Shown here piece by piece: positions 1 to 12,420 of a stretch of DNA of 64,000 nucleotides. The DNA lies in NCBI RefSeq assembly GCF_935822925.1, contig NZ_CAKXZS010000009.1, forward strand, positions 20,963 to 84,962. The letters run 5' to 3'. This DNA comes from Mesorhizobium ventifaucium (lineage in GTDB: Bacteria; Pseudomonadota; Alphaproteobacteria; Rhizobiales; Rhizobiaceae). The notes under the pieces are model-generated. The model saw only the letters and a list, made by a program, of their open reading frames with translations, was not told where the DNA came from and ran no database searches. Numbering within the stretch: the stretch's first letter is position 1; each line of letters begins with the position of its first letter. The translations under genes and the position numbers were made by a program.

Positions 1-1407
1 GAATGGATCGGCAATCCCGAAATCGTCGTCGAGAACCCGTCGACGAATGAGGCGATAGGAAGCGTGCCCAGACTTGGCGGCGCAGATGCGCGGCTGGCCA
101 TAAAGCACGCTCAGACCGCATTCCCTCATTGGTCCAGGATGACTGCGAAAGAGCGCGGCAAGATCATCCGCCGCTGGTACGAACTCATGATTGAGAACAA
201 GGATGATCTGGCACTCATCCTCACAAGCGAGCAGGGCAAACCCCTCGCTGAGGCCGCCGGCGAGATCGATTACGCTGCGAATTTCCTGGAATTCTTTGCC
301 GAGGAAGCAAAGCGGGTCTACGGCGAAACGATTCCTTCCCACAAGGCGAACGCCCGGATCGTCGTTACCAAGCAGCCGGTCGGGGTCGTGGCGGCCATTA
401 CGCCCTGGAATTTTCCTGCGGCTATGATCACTCGCAAGGTGGGAGCCGCGTTGGCGGTTGGATGTACGGTGGTTTGCAAGCCGGCCACCGAAACGCCGCT
501 AACGGCCCTGGCGCTCGCCGAACTGGGGCAGCGCGCCGGTATCCCCGCCGGCGTCCTCAATGTAATTACTGGAAAATCGTTCGAGATCGGAGAGGAACTG
601 ACATCAAACCCGGCGGTGCGCGCGGTTACGTTTACCGGATCGACGGAAGTCGGGAAAATCCTGATGCGACAGTGCGCTTCAACGATCAAGAAGGTAGCGC
701 TCGAACTGGGTGGGAACGCTCCGTTCATTGTGTTCGATGACGCCGATCTCCACGCAGCTGTGAAGGGCGCCGTCGAAGCGAAATTCCGCAACACCGGCCA
801 AACCTGCGTCTGCGCGAACCGAATCCTGGTGCAGTCCGGTGTGTATTCCGTCTTCATCGAACTGTTGGCGAAGGAAGTCGCCAAGCTGAAGGTAGGCGAC
901 GGGACCGGTCGTGGCGTGGTTCAGGGACCATTGATAAACGCAGCGGCTGTTCGGAAGGTCGAAGAGCACATCAAGGACGCCGTTGAACTCGGCGCCGAGA
1001 TCGTCGTTGGCGGCGAGCGACATGAATTGGGGGGCAACTTCATACAACCCACCGTCCTAAAGAACGTCACGACCAGTATGCTGTTGACCCGCGAGGAGAC
1101 TTTCGGACCGTTAGCCCCCGTCTGCAAATTCGAAACGGAAGAAGAGGCGGTTGCACTCGCGAACGATACGCCGTCGGGCCTTGCCGCATATCTTTACAGC
1201 AGGGATATCGGCCGCTGCTGGCGCGTCGCCGAGGCTCTCGAGGTTGGCATGGTTGGCGTGAATGAAGGCCTTCTGGCAACCGAGCTGGCCCCGTTTGGTG
1301 GCGTCAAGGAGTCGGGGCTCGGCCGAGAAGGCTCTCACTACGGGATCGAAGAGTTTGTCGAGGCCAAATACATGCTGGTCGGCGGCTTGGGTATTCCGAC
1401 GGCATGA
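1..1407 (+). CDS. gabD: NAD(P)-dependent succinate-semialdehyde dehydrogenase family protein, 5' end cut by window
   Basis: Aldehyde dehydrogenase that most likely oxidises succinate semialdehyde to succinate (GABA catabolism, cytoplasm). The frame is open from base 1, so the start lies upstream and about 15-25 residues are missing; 468 residues are visible. Seen: the cofactor-loop motif TPWNFP, the general-base glutamate in LELGG (codon near 703) and the nucleophilic cysteine in NTGQTC (codon near 805), followed by the C-terminal PFGGVKESGLGREGS motif that is typical of SSADH and related enzymes. Substrate is assigned by overall resemblance; another semialdehyde is possible. It is on the same strand as bioB but 189 bases away, so probably a separate unit. 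Confidence 0.8.
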   Translation, partial: EWIGNPEIVVENPSTNEAIGSVPRLGGADARLAIKHAQTAFPHWSRMTAKERGKIIRRWYELMIENKDDLALILTSEQGKPLAEAAGEIDYAANFLEFFAEEAKRVYGETIPSHKANARIVVTKQPVGVVAAITPWNFPAAMITRKVGAALAVGCTVVCKPATETPLTALALAELGQRAGIPAGVLNVITGKSFEIGEELTSNPAVRAVTFTGSTEVGKILMRQCASTIKKVALELGGNAPFIVFDDADLHAAVKGAVEAKFRNTGQTCVCANRILVQSGVYSVFIELLAKEVAKLKVGDGTGRGVVQGPLINAAAVRKVEEHIKDAVELGAEIVVGGERHELGGNFIQPTVLKNVTTSMLLTREETFGPLAPVCKFETEEEAVALANDTPSGLAAYLYSRDIGRCWRVAEALEVGMVGVNEGLLATELAPFGGVKESGLGREGSHYGIEEFVEAKYMLVGGLGIPTA

Positions 1408-1596
1408 GATTGCCGAGGCGTTGGCAGGATCACCGCCAACCGTCGCAGACTGGTGTCGATCTGATTTCCATCGGCTGGTTGACTCACAGCGCGCCGATCC
1501 TCGATATCGGCTTCGACTATCGTAAGCTTTGATCGTCGGGCTGATTACCGGCAGCGGCCTCTCCTCGATGTAGTCGCGATAACGCAAGGAACGGGA

Positions 1597-2604
1597 TTGA
1601 AAATGCACGCAGCGATTTCGGAAAAGACCGCGCCCGCAGTTCGAGCAGTCGGCGATCGCCGGATGTGGACCATGGAAGAGGCTCGGGCGCTCCATGACGC
1701 ACCTTTCAATGACCTGCTGTTTCAGGCGCAAACCGTTCACCGCCAGAATTTCGATCCCAACAAGGTCCAGCTGAGCCGGCTTCTCAGCATCAAGACAGGT
1801 GGATGCTCGGAAGATTGCGGCTATTGCAGCCAGTCGGCGCATCACGAAACGGGCCTCAAGGCGTCGAAGCTGATGGAGGTCCGGCGCGTCATTGCCGAGG
1901 CGACAAAAGCGCGCCACGCCGGCGCCACCCGCTATTGCATGGGTGCTGCCTGGCGAAACCCCAAGGCGCGCGACATGGATGCGGTCGTGGCAATGGTCGA
2001 AGGCGTCAAGGCGCTGGGCATGGAGACCTGCATGACGCTCGGCATGCTCGATCTCGAGCAGGCCGCTAGACTGAAGCAGGCTGGTCTCGACTACTACAAC
2101 CACAACATCGATACGTCGGAGCGCTACTACGGCGAGATCATCTCGACTCGCACGTTTGCCGATCGGCTGGATACGCTCGCCAATGTCCGCGACAGCGGCA
2201 TCAAGGTCTGCTGCGGAGGCATTGTTGGCATGGGTGAAGAGCCGGTGGACCGGATCGACATGCTGGTGTCGCTGGCCAATCTGCCGGAACATCCGCAAAG
2301 CGTTCCGATCAACATGCTGATCCCGATCGCCGGCACGCCGCTTGCCGAGGCCAAGCCGATCGAGCCGATCGAATTCGTGCGTGTGATCGCGCTGGCACGC
2401 ATCATGATGCCAAAATCTCACGTCCGTCTTTCCGCCGGCCGCACCGCCATGACCGACGAGATGCAGGCGCTGTGCTTTTTTGCCGGCGCCAATTCGATCT
2501 TCGTCGGCGACACGCTGCTGACGGCGGACAATCCCGGCGAAGACAAGGATACTCTCCTATTCCGCCGCCTCGGCATCGAGCCGATGGAACTCGAGACGCA
2601 ATGA
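1597..2604 (+). CDS. bioB: Biotin synthase BioB
   Basis: Radical-SAM enzyme inserting sulfur into dethiobiotin, the last step of biotin synthesis. The [4Fe-4S] ligands are seen in the motif [13 protein letters not shown], and the later [19 protein letters not shown] and [10 protein letters not shown] blocks are typical BioB. Length of about 333-335 residues is normal. The start is uncertain: AAGGA at 1586-1590 is 6 bases from a TTG at 1597 but 12 bases from ATG at 1603, so spacing favours TTG and codon type favours ATG. First gene of a five-gene operon whose members overlap by 4 bases. I looked upstream for a BioR box (TTATMKATAA) and saw none; a weak TTGACT at 1479-1484 could be a -35. Confidence 0.95.
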   Translation: MKMHAAISEKTAPAVRAVGDRRMWTMEEARALHDAPFNDLLFQAQTVHRQNFDPNKVQLSRLLSIKTGGCSEDCGYCSQSAHHETGLKASKLMEVRRVIAEATKARHAGATRYCMGAAWRNPKARDMDAVVAMVEGVKALGMETCMTLGMLDLEQAARLKQAGLDYYNHNIDTSERYYGEIISTRTFADRLDTLANVRDSGIKVCCGGIVGMGEEPVDRIDMLVSLANLPEHPQSVPINMLIPIAGTPLAEAKPIEPIEFVRVIALARIMMPKSHVRLSAGRTAMTDEMQALCFFAGANSIFVGDTLLTADNPGEDKDTLLFRRLGIEPMELETQ

Positions 2605-3740
2605 ACGCGTCGCCGCTTGCCCGCTACGACGCGACCTTGCGCGGACTGGCGCGGAAGGACCGGATGCGGACGCTGTCGCCGCGCGCCGGGCTCGATTTCT
2701 CGTCCAACGACTATCTCGGGCTTGCCGCCTCCAAAAGACTTGGCGATGCGGTTGTGATGGCGATTGCACAGGGCACGCCAGTCGGCGCCAGCGGGTCGCG
2801 GCTGTTGCGCGGCAACACGCCGGAGCATGAGGCGCTGGAGGCGGACGCTGCGGCGTTCTTCGGCGCCGAACGCGCACTGTTCTTCGGCAGTGGTTACATC
2901 GCCAACTTCGCTCTCCTGACCGCACTGCCGCAGAAGGGCGATCTGCTGGTCCTCGACGAGCTCGCTCACGCCAGCATGCATGAGGGTGCGCAGGCCGGAC
3001 GCGCCGAGTTCAAGCTGGCCGCGCACAACGACGTCAATGCTGTCGAGGATGCGATCAGCAAATGGCGCGCCGAAGGCGGCATTGGGCGCGTCTGGATAGG
3101 GGTCGAAAGCCTCTACAGCATGGATGGCGACCGCGCGCCGATGGAGAGCCTCGTCGCGCTTGCCGATCGGCACGACGCATTCCTCATCGTCGACGAGGCG
3201 CATGCCACCGGCGTCTGCGGAACCGAAGGCCGCGGGCTGGCCGCTGCGTTCGAGGGCCGCGACAACATCGTCGCGCTGCACACATGCGGCAAGGCGCTCG
3301 GCGCGTCCGGCGCGCTCGTCACCGGCCCGCGAACACTGTGCGACTATCTCATCAACCGTTGCCGGCCATTCATCTACGCCACCGCGCCATCGCCGCTGAT
3401 GGCTGTCGCGGCGCGCGAAGCGCTGGCCATGTTGTCCGACGAGCCCACGCGCCGCGTCCAGCTGCAGGAACGCGTTGCCTTCGCGGGCCGCCAACTGGCC
3501 GAGCGCTGCGGCGTGATCCCCAGCGGCTCGCAGATCCAGCCATTTGTCATCGGCGAGAACCGGCGCACCATGGCGGTGGCGGCGGCACTGCAGGCCCGCG
3601 GCTTCGACATACGCGGCATTCGTCCGCCGACCGTGTCCGAGGGCACGTCGCGGCTGCGCATTTCGCTGACGCTCAACGTCGACGAGACCGCCATTTCCGC
3701 AATGGTCGAGGCGCTCGTCGAGGTGTTGGCCTCGGCATGA
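2601..3740 (+). CDS. bioF: 8-amino-7-oxononanoate synthase BioF
   Basis: PLP enzyme condensing pimeloyl thioester with L-alanine. 379 residues. Seen: SSNDYLGLA near the N-terminus, [11 protein letters not shown] (cofactor aspartate and histidine) and [11 protein letters not shown] containing the Schiff-base lysine. The start is the ATG at 2601 in the ATGA overlap with the bioB stop; a longer in-frame reading upstream only reads bioB in another frame. The tight overlap implies translational coupling in bioBFDAZ. Confidence 0.95.
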   Translation: MNASPLARYDATLRGLARKDRMRTLSPRAGLDFSSNDYLGLAASKRLGDAVVMAIAQGTPVGASGSRLLRGNTPEHEALEADAAAFFGAERALFFGSGYIANFALLTALPQKGDLLVLDELAHASMHEGAQAGRAEFKLAAHNDVNAVEDAISKWRAEGGIGRVWIGVESLYSMDGDRAPMESLVALADRHDAFLIVDEAHATGVCGTEGRGLAAAFEGRDNIVALHTCGKALGASGALVTGPRTLCDYLINRCRPFIYATAPSPLMAVAAREALAMLSDEPTRRVQLQERVAFAGRQLAERCGVIPSGSQIQPFVIGENRRTMAVAAALQARGFDIRGIRPPTVSEGTSRLRISLTLNVDETAISAMVEALVEVLASA

Positions 3741-4372
3741 CCAAGCGCATCGTCGTCACCGGAACAGACACGGGAATTGGCAAGACGGTATTTGCGGCCG
3801 GGCTCGCCGGCCTGCTCGACGGCTTCTACTGGAAGCCGGTGCAATCGGGCCTCGACGACGAAACCGACAGCGAGGTGGTTGCGCGGCTTGCCGGCCTGCC
3901 GTCGGGGCGCGTGCTGCCGGAAGCCTACCGCTTGAAGAGCCCGTTGTCGCCGCATCGTTCGGCCGAAATCGACGGCGTCATGATCGAGCCGGCAGACTTC
4001 TCCCTTCCGGCCGTGCCGGGACCGCTCGTCATCGAGGGTGCGGGTGGGCTGATGGTGCCGCTCAACCGGCGGACAATGGTCATCGACATTTTCGAGCGGT
4101 GGCAACTTCCAGTTGTCTTGTGCGCACGCACGTCGCTCGGAACGATCAACCATACGTTGCTGTCGATCGAGGCCCTGCGGGCTCGCTCCATCCCGCTCAT
4201 CGGAGTCGCCTTCATCGGCGAAGAGGTGGCTGATACGCAAAGAACAATCGTGGAGTTCGGCGGCGTGCCGCAACTCGGCAGGCTGCCGCACCTCGACCCG
4301 CTGACGGGTGAAACGCTGAGAGAGGCGATGATCGGCGGCTTCGACCTTGCCCTAATTGCCGGAGGCGAATGA
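3737..4372 (+). CDS. bioD: Dethiobiotin synthetase BioD
   Basis: ATP-dependent carboxylation and ring closure of 7,8-diaminononanoate to dethiobiotin. 211 residues. The P-loop GTDTGIGKT lies at the N-terminus and the second conserved block [10 protein letters not shown] in the middle, both diagnostic. ATG at 3737 overlaps the bioF stop by 4 bases (ATGA), and the stop overlaps bioA the same way. A larger in-frame reading starting inside bioF is a shadow. Confidence 0.95.
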   Translation: MTKRIVVTGTDTGIGKTVFAAGLAGLLDGFYWKPVQSGLDDETDSEVVARLAGLPSGRVLPEAYRLKSPLSPHRSAEIDGVMIEPADFSLPAVPGPLVIEGAGGLMVPLNRRTMVIDIFERWQLPVVLCARTSLGTINHTLLSIEALRARSIPLIGVAFIGEEVADTQRTIVEFGGVPQLGRLPHLDPLTGETLREAMIGGFDLALIAGGE

Positions 4373-5637
4373 TGTCGCAGTCCGCAGTCTGGCATCCGTT
4401 CACGCAGCATGCGCTGGAGCCGGCGATTCCGGAAATCGTGCTGACGGAGGGAGCCTATCTCCATAAAGCTGACGGCACGCGTATCCTGGACGCCATCTCT
4501 TCCTGGTGGGTCGTCACCCACGGCCACCGCCATCCCCGCATCATGAAGGCCATCGAGACGACCACGTCGGGCCTCGACCAGATCATCTTTGCAGGCTTCA
4601 CGCACGAGCCAGCCGAACGCCTGGCCAGAGCGCTTGTCGGCCTTGCTCCCGCCGGGCTCGACTGGGTGTTCTATTCCGACAGCGGCTCGACCTCAGTCGA
4701 AGTCGCGCTGAAGATGGCGCTCGGCTATTTCCGCAACATCGGCGCGCCGCGTTCACGCATCGTCGTCATGGAGCACAGCTATCATGGCGACACGATCGGC
4801 ACGATGAGCATCGGCGCCCGCGGCGTGTTCAACGTCGCTTACGAGCCTTTGCTGTTCGAGGTCGACACCATTCCCTTCCCAGCTGCAGGGCGCGAGCAAG
4901 AGACGCTGGATCGGTTCGAGGCACTCTCTCGCCACCGGCGCGCTGCCGCGCTGATCGTCGAGCCGCTGGTGCTCGGCGCCGGCGGCATGCTGATGTATCC
5001 GGCCTGGGTTCTGGCGGAATTGAAGAGGATCGCCGTAACCTCCGGTACGCTGCTCATCGCCGACGAGGTGATGACCGGCTGGGGGCGCACCGGGACCATG
5101 TTCGCCTGCGAGCAGGCGTCCATCTCTCCGGACATCTTGTGCACCTCGAAGGGCCTGACCGGCGGCGCCATTCCGCTGGCCGCCACGCTTGCCACCGATG
5201 CCATCTTCCAGGCCCATTATTCCGAGGACCGGAAGAAGACGTTTTTCCACTCGAGTTCCTACACCGCCAATCCGATCGCCTGCGCGGCAGCACTTGCCAA
5301 TGTCGAGATCTGGCGCGACGAGCCGGTGGCCGAACGGATCGCGGCCTTGAGCGCGAGGCAGGCCGCCGGGCTTTTGCGCTTTCGCGACAATCCGTTCTTC
5401 ACCGACAGCCGGGCGACCGGCACCATCGTGGCCCTCGATTTGCGCACCGGCTCTGCCGGCTACCTGGCCGAAATCGGGCCGAGGCTGCGCGCATTCTTCC
5501 TAGAACATGGCCTGCTCGTGCGCCCGCTCGGCAACGTTCTCTATCTTCTGCCGCCCTATTGCATCACTGGCGACGAAATTGATGGGCTCTATGATGCAAT
5601 CGAGGAGGCCGGCAAACGCTTCGGCTCGCGGCCATGA
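4369..5637 (+). CDS. bioA: Adenosylmethionine-8-amino-7-oxononanoate aminotransferase BioA
   Basis: PLP aminotransferase using SAM as amino donor to make 7,8-diaminononanoate. 422 residues, usual length. Seen: WHPFTQH at the start (substrate pocket), [47 protein letters not shown] and TSKGLTGG carrying the PLP lysine. Two ATGs in tandem (4369 and 4372); the first overlaps the bioD stop. Fourth gene of the bio operon. Confidence 0.95.
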   Translation: MMSQSAVWHPFTQHALEPAIPEIVLTEGAYLHKADGTRILDAISSWWVVTHGHRHPRIMKAIETTTSGLDQIIFAGFTHEPAERLARALVGLAPAGLDWVFYSDSGSTSVEVALKMALGYFRNIGAPRSRIVVMEHSYHGDTIGTMSIGARGVFNVAYEPLLFEVDTIPFPAAGREQETLDRFEALSRHRRAAALIVEPLVLGAGGMLMYPAWVLAELKRIAVTSGTLLIADEVMTGWGRTGTMFACEQASISPDILCTSKGLTGGAIPLAATLATDAIFQAHYSEDRKKTFFHSSSYTANPIACAAALANVEIWRDEPVAERIAALSARQAAGLLRFRDNPFFTDSRATGTIVALDLRTGSAGYLAEIGPRLRAFFLEHGLLVRPLGNVLYLLPPYCITGDEIDGLYDAIEEAGKRFGSRP

Positions 5638-6617
5638 GCCGATCGTCGCGCATTCTCGGTTTTGGTCATCATGCGCCGTCGCGCAAGGTCGAGAATCTGG
5701 AAATAGAAGACCATCTCGGGCTCAAGCCCGGCTGGATCGAGCGCCGCACCGGAATTCGTTCCCGCTTCTGGGCAACCGACGATGATACGCTCTCGGGCCT
5801 TGCCGCGCAGGCCGGCGACATTGCGCTGGCCAACGCCGGCATCGACCGGAGCGACATAGGGCTGCTGTTGCTTGCCACCTCGACGCCCGACCATCTTCTG
5901 CCGCCAAGCGCGCCGCTGGTCGCGCATCGGCTGGGTCTGGGGCGGGCGGGCGCTGTCGATCTGACCGGCGCCTGTGCCGGCTTCATCTATGCGCTGATGT
6001 TTGCGGATGGGTTCACCCGCGTGCACGGCAAAGCGAGCCTGGTCATTGCCGCCAACATCCTCAGCCGCCGCATCAATCCGGCCGAGCGCGCCAGCGCCGT
6101 GCTTTTTGCCGATGCCGCCGGCGCCGTGGTGATCGGTCCGTCCCATGACCCGGATCGGGGCATTCTCGGTGCTTCAGTGGATTCCGACGGCTCGCGCTAC
6201 GGGCTGATCCAGATTCCCGCCGGAGGAAGCGACATGCCATTCCATGGCGATCTCGACCTTGGGCAGACCCGGATGACGATCACCGACGGCCGTGAGGTGT
6301 TCGCCAAAGCCGTGGACATGATGACGGATTGCTCGTTAGGTGCGCTCGCCGCGGCCGGGATGCGGCCGCAAGATGTGGGCCGGTTCGTGCCGCATCAGGC
6401 CAATGCCCGCATTTTCGACGCGGTCGGGCGAAACCTCGGCATATCAGATCAAGCGATCGTCAAGTCGATTGCCGACTACGGCAATTCTTCCGCCGCGACG
6501 ATCCCGCTGTCGCTGTCGCTGGCCAATCGGACGGAGCCATTCCGGCCTGGCGAGAAAATCCTCCTGGCGGCCGCGGGTGCGGGTCTCAGCGGCGGTGCGC
6601 TCGTCGTCGGAATTTAG
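5634..6617 (+). CDS. bioZ: BioZ, KAS III-like beta-ketoacyl-ACP synthase for biotin precursor synthesis
   Basis: FabH-fold condensing enzyme, 327 residues. The Cys-His-Asn triad is visible: cysteine in [10 protein letters not shown], histidine in VPHQANARI, asparagine in YGNSSAAT. In rhizobia and Agrobacterium bioZ replaces the BioC/BioH route; published work has it condensing glutaryl-CoA with malonyl-ACP to start the pimeloyl chain. Position as last gene of bioBFDAZ (ATGA overlap with bioA) is what separates it from housekeeping fabH. No bioC or bioH is seen here, in keeping with the BioZ route. Confidence 0.92.
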   Translation: MSRSSRILGFGHHAPSRKVENLEIEDHLGLKPGWIERRTGIRSRFWATDDDTLSGLAAQAGDIALANAGIDRSDIGLLLLATSTPDHLLPPSAPLVAHRLGLGRAGAVDLTGACAGFIYALMFADGFTRVHGKASLVIAANILSRRINPAERASAVLFADAAGAVVIGPSHDPDRGILGASVDSDGSRYGLIQIPAGGSDMPFHGDLDLGQTRMTITDGREVFAKAVDMMTDCSLGALAAAGMRPQDVGRFVPHQANARIFDAVGRNLGISDQAIVKSIADYGNSSAATIPLSLSLANRTEPFRPGEKILLAAAGAGLSGGALVVGI

Positions 6618-6908
6618 CCGAGCAGCCGCGTCAGCCTGTCCAGCGTTCGACCGCTTGTAGGCATTTCCAGATAACCAAGTCTTCCGGTCAGTCTCACGGC
6701 GTTACCCATAGTTCCTGTTTTGTTCTGTTCAAATGGCCGCCCGAGCCGCAAGTTCTTTTCGCCATCGCTTTTTGTTAATCGATTGTAGAGCTGGCTGGCT
6801 TTGCCGGCGCCTTGCCTTTCGCACTGCAGCATCATATCGCTCGTGTAGCGACACGGCGGGACTTCGGCTTCGTCAATCTTTTCAATCTCCTGCAACCGGA
6901 GAGCAAGC
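6618..6908. other. Intergenic region between bioZ and ppdK
   Basis: 291 bases without a convincing gene. A 100-codon minus-strand frame exists but has no ribosome binding site and no recognisable protein character. No clear Rho-independent terminator for the bio operon was seen. The ppdK promoter presumably lies here; CAACCGGAGAGCAAGC just before 6909 supplies its ribosome binding site. Confidence 0.5.
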
Positions 6909-9587
6909 ATGACCAAATGGGTCTACACCTTTGGCGACGGCGCTGCGGAAGGCCGTGCCGGCGACAGGAACCTCCTGGGCGGCAAGGGCGCCAATCTGGC
7001 CGAAATGTGCAGCCTGGGCCTGCCGGTGCCGCCGGGGTTCACCATCACCACCGAGGTCTGCAACGCCTATTACGCCAACGGCCGCACCTACCCGGCCTCG
7101 CTGGAAGCAGATGTCGCGGTTGCGCTTGACCACATCGGCCGGCTGACCGGGCGCCGTTTCGGCGATCCGTCGAAACTACTTTTGGTGTCGGTGCGTTCCG
7201 GTGGCCGCGCCTCGATGCCCGGCATGATGGACACCGTGCTCAACCTCGGTCTGAACGACGAGACGGTCGAGGCGCTGGCCGCCGATTCAGGCGACGCCCG
7301 CTTTGCCTATGACAGCTACCGGCGTTTCATCCAGATGTATTCCGATGTCGTCATGGGCCTCGACCATGAGGTGTTCGAGGAAATCCTCGAAGACCAGAAG
7401 GGCGGGCTCGGCCATGAACTCGATACCGAACTGTCCGCCATCGAATGGCAGGGCGTGATCGCGCTCTATAAGGCCAAGGTCGAGGAGGAACTCGGCAAGC
7501 CGTTTCCGCAAGATCCGAACGAGCAGCTCTGGGGCGCAATCGGCGCCGTGTTTTCGAGCTGGATGAACAACCGCGCCATCACCTACCGGCGCCTGCACGA
7601 CATTCCCGAAAGCTGGGGCACGGCGGTCAACGTCCAGGCCATGGTCTTCGGCAATATGGGCGAGACCTCGGCCACCGGCGTCGCCTTCACCCGCAATCCG
7701 TCGACCGGCGAAAAGATGCTCTATGGCGAGTTCCTGGTCAATGCGCAGGGCGAGGATGTTGTCGCCGGCATCCGCACGCCGCAAAACATCACCGAGGCGG
7801 CGCGCATTGCCGCCGGCTCCGACAAGCCGTCGCTGCAGAAGCTGATGCCGGACGCCTTCCAGTCTTTCGTCACCATCTCCGACCGTCTGGAAAAGCACTA
7901 CCGCGATATGCAGGATCTCGAATTCACCATCGAGCGCGGCAAATTGTGGATGCTGCAGACGAGGTCCGGCAAGCGCACCGCCAAGGCGGCGCTCAAAATC
8001 GCCGTCGAAATGGCGCGCGACAAGCTCATTTCAAAGGAGGAGGCCGTCGTCCGCATCGATCCGGCCTCGCTCGACCAGTTGCTGCATCCGACCATCGATC
8101 CGAAGGCGGCACGCGACGTCATCGGTGTCGGCCTGCCCGCATCTCCGGGTGCTGCCACCGGCGAGATCGTCTTTTCCTCCAACGATGCCGAGGAGCTCAA
8201 GACGCAAGGCCGCAAGGCGATCCTGGTGCGCATCGAGACCAGTCCCGAGGACATCCACGGCATGCATGCGGCGGAAGGCATCCTGACCACGCGTGGCGGC
8301 ATGACCAGCCACGCCGCGGTGGTGGCGCGCGGCATGGGCAAGCCTTGCGTGTCGGGCGCCGGCTCGCTGCGCGTCGACTACAGGGCCGGCACGCTGATGG
8401 CGATGGGGTCGACGTTCCGCAAGGGCGACATCATCACCATCGACGGCGGCAACGGCCAGGTGCTGAAAGGCGCCGTGCCGATGCTGCAGCCGGAGCTGTC
8501 GGGCGATTTCGCCGCCATCATGGAATGGGCCGATGCCGTGCGCCGCATGAAGGTGCGCACCAACGCCGAGACGCCGCTCGACGCGCGCATGGCGCGTTCC
8601 TTCGGCGCCGAAGGCATCGGGCTTTGCCGCACAGAGCACATGTTCTTCGAGGGCGACCGCATCGTTGCCATGCGCGAGATGATCCTGGCCGACACGGAAA
8701 AAGGCCGGCGAACGGCGCTCGCAAAACTCTTGCCCATGCAGCGCTCGGATTTCCTCGAATTGTTCGAGATCATGGCCGGCCTGCCGGTGACGATCCGCTT
8801 GCTCGATCCGCCGCTCCACGAATTCCTGCCCAAGACCGAGGAAGAGGTAGCCGAAGTCGCCGCCGCCATGAACGTGTCGCCCGACAAGCTCAGGCAGCGC
8901 ACCGAGGCCCTGCACGAATTCAACCCGATGCTTGGCCATCGCGGCTGCCGGCTTGCGGTTTCCTATCCCGAAATCGCCGAGATGCAGGCGCGCGCCATTT
9001 TCGAGGCGGCCGTCGAAGCCGGCAGGAAGGCCGGCGCGCTGGTGGTCCCGGAAATCATGGTGCCGCTGGTCGGTCTGGTGAAGGAGCTCGACTACGTCAA
9101 GGCGCGGATCGATGCCGTCGCCACGAGCGTGATGGAGGAGACCGGCGTCAAGATCACCTATCTTACTGGCACGATGATCGAACTGCCGCGCGCCGCGATC
9201 CGCGCCCATGTCATCGCCGAGGCGGCCGAATTCTTCTCTTTCGGCACCAACGATCTGACCCAGACCACTTTCGGCATCTCACGCGACGATGCGGCCTCGT
9301 TCCTGGAGACTTATCGCCAGAAGGGCATCATCGAGCAGGATCCGTTCGTGTCGCTCGACATCGAGGGCGTCGGCGAACTGGTGCGGATGGCCGCCGAAAA
9401 GGGCCGGGCGACGCGGCCGGAGATCAAGCTCGGCATTTGCGGCGAGCATGGTGGTGATCCGGCGTCGATCCATTTCTGCGAGGAGGTCGGCCTCGACTAC
9501 GTGTCGTGCTCTCCCTACCGCGTGCCGATCGCCAGGCTGGCTGCCGCGCAGGCGGCGGTGCAGACTGCAAAGAACGGTCGCGGGTAA
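6909..9587 (+). CDS. ppdK: Pyruvate, phosphate dikinase
   Basis: Interconverts pyruvate, ATP and Pi with PEP, AMP and PPi. 892 residues, normal for PPDK. Domains in order: N-terminal ATP-grasp with GGKGANLAEM and VRSGGRASMPGMMDTVLNLG, the swivelling phosphohistidine domain with GGMTSHAAVVARGMGKPC (phospho-accepting His), and the C-terminal PEP/pyruvate TIM barrel with GIGLCRTEHMFF and the catalytic CGEHGGDP. GGAGAG lies about 6 bases before ATG 6909. Monocistronic and convergent with the DUF427 gene. Confidence 0.96.
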   Translation: MTKWVYTFGDGAAEGRAGDRNLLGGKGANLAEMCSLGLPVPPGFTITTEVCNAYYANGRTYPASLEADVAVALDHIGRLTGRRFGDPSKLLLVSVRSGGRASMPGMMDTVLNLGLNDETVEALAADSGDARFAYDSYRRFIQMYSDVVMGLDHEVFEEILEDQKGGLGHELDTELSAIEWQGVIALYKAKVEEELGKPFPQDPNEQLWGAIGAVFSSWMNNRAITYRRLHDIPESWGTAVNVQAMVFGNMGETSATGVAFTRNPSTGEKMLYGEFLVNAQGEDVVAGIRTPQNITEAARIAAGSDKPSLQKLMPDAFQSFVTISDRLEKHYRDMQDLEFTIERGKLWMLQTRSGKRTAKAALKIAVEMARDKLISKEEAVVRIDPASLDQLLHPTIDPKAARDVIGVGLPASPGAATGEIVFSSNDAEELKTQGRKAILVRIETSPEDIHGMHAAEGILTTRGGMTSHAAVVARGMGKPCVSGAGSLRVDYRAGTLMAMGSTFRKGDIITIDGGNGQVLKGAVPMLQPELSGDFAAIMEWADAVRRMKVRTNAETPLDARMARSFGAEGIGLCRTEHMFFEGDRIVAMREMILADTEKGRRTALAKLLPMQRSDFLELFEIMAGLPVTIRLLDPPLHEFLPKTEEEVAEVAAAMNVSPDKLRQRTEALHEFNPMLGHRGCRLAVSYPEIAEMQARAIFEAAVEAGRKAGALVVPEIMVPLVGLVKELDYVKARIDAVATSVMEETGVKITYLTGTMIELPRAAIRAHVIAEAAEFFSFGTNDLTQTTFGISRDDAASFLETYRQKGIIEQDPFVSLDIEGVGELVRMAAEKGRATRPEIKLGICGEHGGDPASIHFCEEVGLDYVSCSPYRVPIARLAAAQAAVQTAKNGRG

Positions 9588-9663
9588 GCGGCCGACGCCG
9601 GCCTGGCCGTGCCACCGATGATCAGCAGTAGGTCACCTCCGTCCCTGCTCAGGCTGGCCCTGC

Positions 9664-10053
9664 TCAGGCTGGTTCGGCTTCGACCGTCACCTTGTTGGGA
9701 TAGAACGCGCCGTGATGGCGGATTTCGATCATCTCGTCGAAAGGCTGCTCATAGGCCCACATCGCATCCTGGCCTGCTTCCGCGGCAGGTAGCACGCTCC
9801 AATAGCTCGCATCGCCCTTGAATGGGCAATGAGTCGATGATTCCGTCTTGCGAAGCTGGTCGAAATCGATGTCTTCGAATGGAATGTAGAGGGCCGGGGG
9901 GTAGGGGGATTCGGTCAAAACCTTGGCCTTCGTGGACGAGGCAATGACCGTGTCGCCGGCGCGTACGGTCACGGTTCCGATATAGGGCTCGACAGTAATC
10001 ACTTTATCGGGGTTGCGTTGAAAGCCGAGTGACGGATTGGCGATCTGGTCCAT
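9664..10053 (-). CDS. DUF427 family protein
   Basis: 129-residue cytoplasmic protein of the DUF427 family (small beta-rich fold, function unknown). Seen: YFGT-like region reading VEPYIGTVTVRAGDTVIASS, the LYIPFEDIDFDQL segment and the HCPFKGDASYWSV motif typical of the family. Start ATG at 10053 is chosen over an upstream in-frame codon because AAGGAGAA sits 7-9 bases before it. A 16-base direct duplication (CCCTGCTCAGGCTGG) lies at the 3' end of the gene around 9649-9676. Confidence 0.8.
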   Translation of the reverse strand: MDQIANPSLGFQRNPDKVITVEPYIGTVTVRAGDTVIASSTKAKVLTESPYPPALYIPFEDIDFDQLRKTESSTHCPFKGDASYWSVLPAAEAGQDAMWAYEQPFDEMIEIRHHGAFYPNKVTVEAEPA

Positions 10054-10188
10054 GACGGGTTCTCCTTGCATCGACCTAAGGTGTGTCGGGCGTGCGCGCC
10101 GCGCAAGGCCGCCGTCGAATGCGGGGTGCGAAAACCATCGCCTTTCGTGTTGCTGGGTCTCTGTCAAGCCGGTCCAGCCGACGACCGA

Positions 10189-10545
10189 TCAGGCAGCAGC
10201 CTGAAACGCATCCATCAGCCCGGCATAGGCAGCGGCGATACCGGCGACCGGATTGGTGCTTCGCGACGCGGTTTCGACTTTGAGCGCACCACCGCCGGTC
10301 GGCAGGGTAAGAAGCAGGAACTGGCGGTTGCCGCCATCGCCGACGCAAGCCGCGGCGACATGCTGGCTTTCGCCTTCGTTCTGAACGCACATCTTGAACA
10401 GCAGCGTGCCGCCGACCGCCTCAAGGGCGCCGCCGACGACTTCGATGAACTCGTCCTCGGAAACGGTTTTGGCGTCCGGCGCCAGATCGGCCAGGCTTTC
10501 GGCAAGCGAATCTTCGAGAGTCTTGTCGTCGAGCTGCGCGTCCAT
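10189..10545 (-). CDS. Small acidic conserved hypothetical protein
   Basis: 118 residues with an acidic N-terminal third (residues 1-40 rich in D and E) and a C-terminal alanine-rich helix. No signal peptide, membrane segment or recognised domain. GAAAGAGG precedes the ATG at 10545 at suitable spacing, and codon use resembles its neighbours, so it is probably real. It may be co-transcribed with the DUF427 gene 135 bases downstream on the same strand. Function not recognised. Confidence 0.6.
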   Translation of the reverse strand: MDAQLDDKTLEDSLAESLADLAPDAKTVSEDEFIEVVGGALEAVGGTLLFKMCVQNEGESQHVAAACVGDGGNRQFLLLTLPTGGGALKVETASRSTNPVAGIAAAYAGLMDAFQAAA

Positions 10546-10724
10546 GCGAACCTCTTTCAGTCGCCAATCTCACCCCTGCCCAATTAATCAAGGTTAACGC
10601 CGACGATGGCCGGATTGTGGCGGTTTTCCCCGTGTTTCGATCAAAGCATCGCTTCTGCCCGGTCACGGCTGGACAATCCGCTGGTTCGTCCCACAATGGA
10701 ACGAAAGACCAATGGGAGGAAAGA

Positions 10725-12353
<1,629 letters not shown>

Positions 12354-12420
12354 CTGAGATGACGTCTTTCGCCTTCAAGCCGCCGCTAAACGGCTTCAAG
12401 CGCCGGTTCGGGGTGAAGCA

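Noticed and set aside
1408..1596. BioR-type operator before bioB
   Set aside because: The closest string, near 1516-1526 (GACTATCGTAAGC), does not fit TTATMKATAA on either strand.
1111..2421. 436-codon minus-strand frame opposite gabD/bioB
   Set aside because: Mirror of GC-rich real genes; histidine/arginine-rich, no domain, no ribosome site.
2418..3494. 358-codon minus-strand frame opposite bioF
   Set aside because: Antisense shadow of bioF, arginine-rich and without any recognisable motif.
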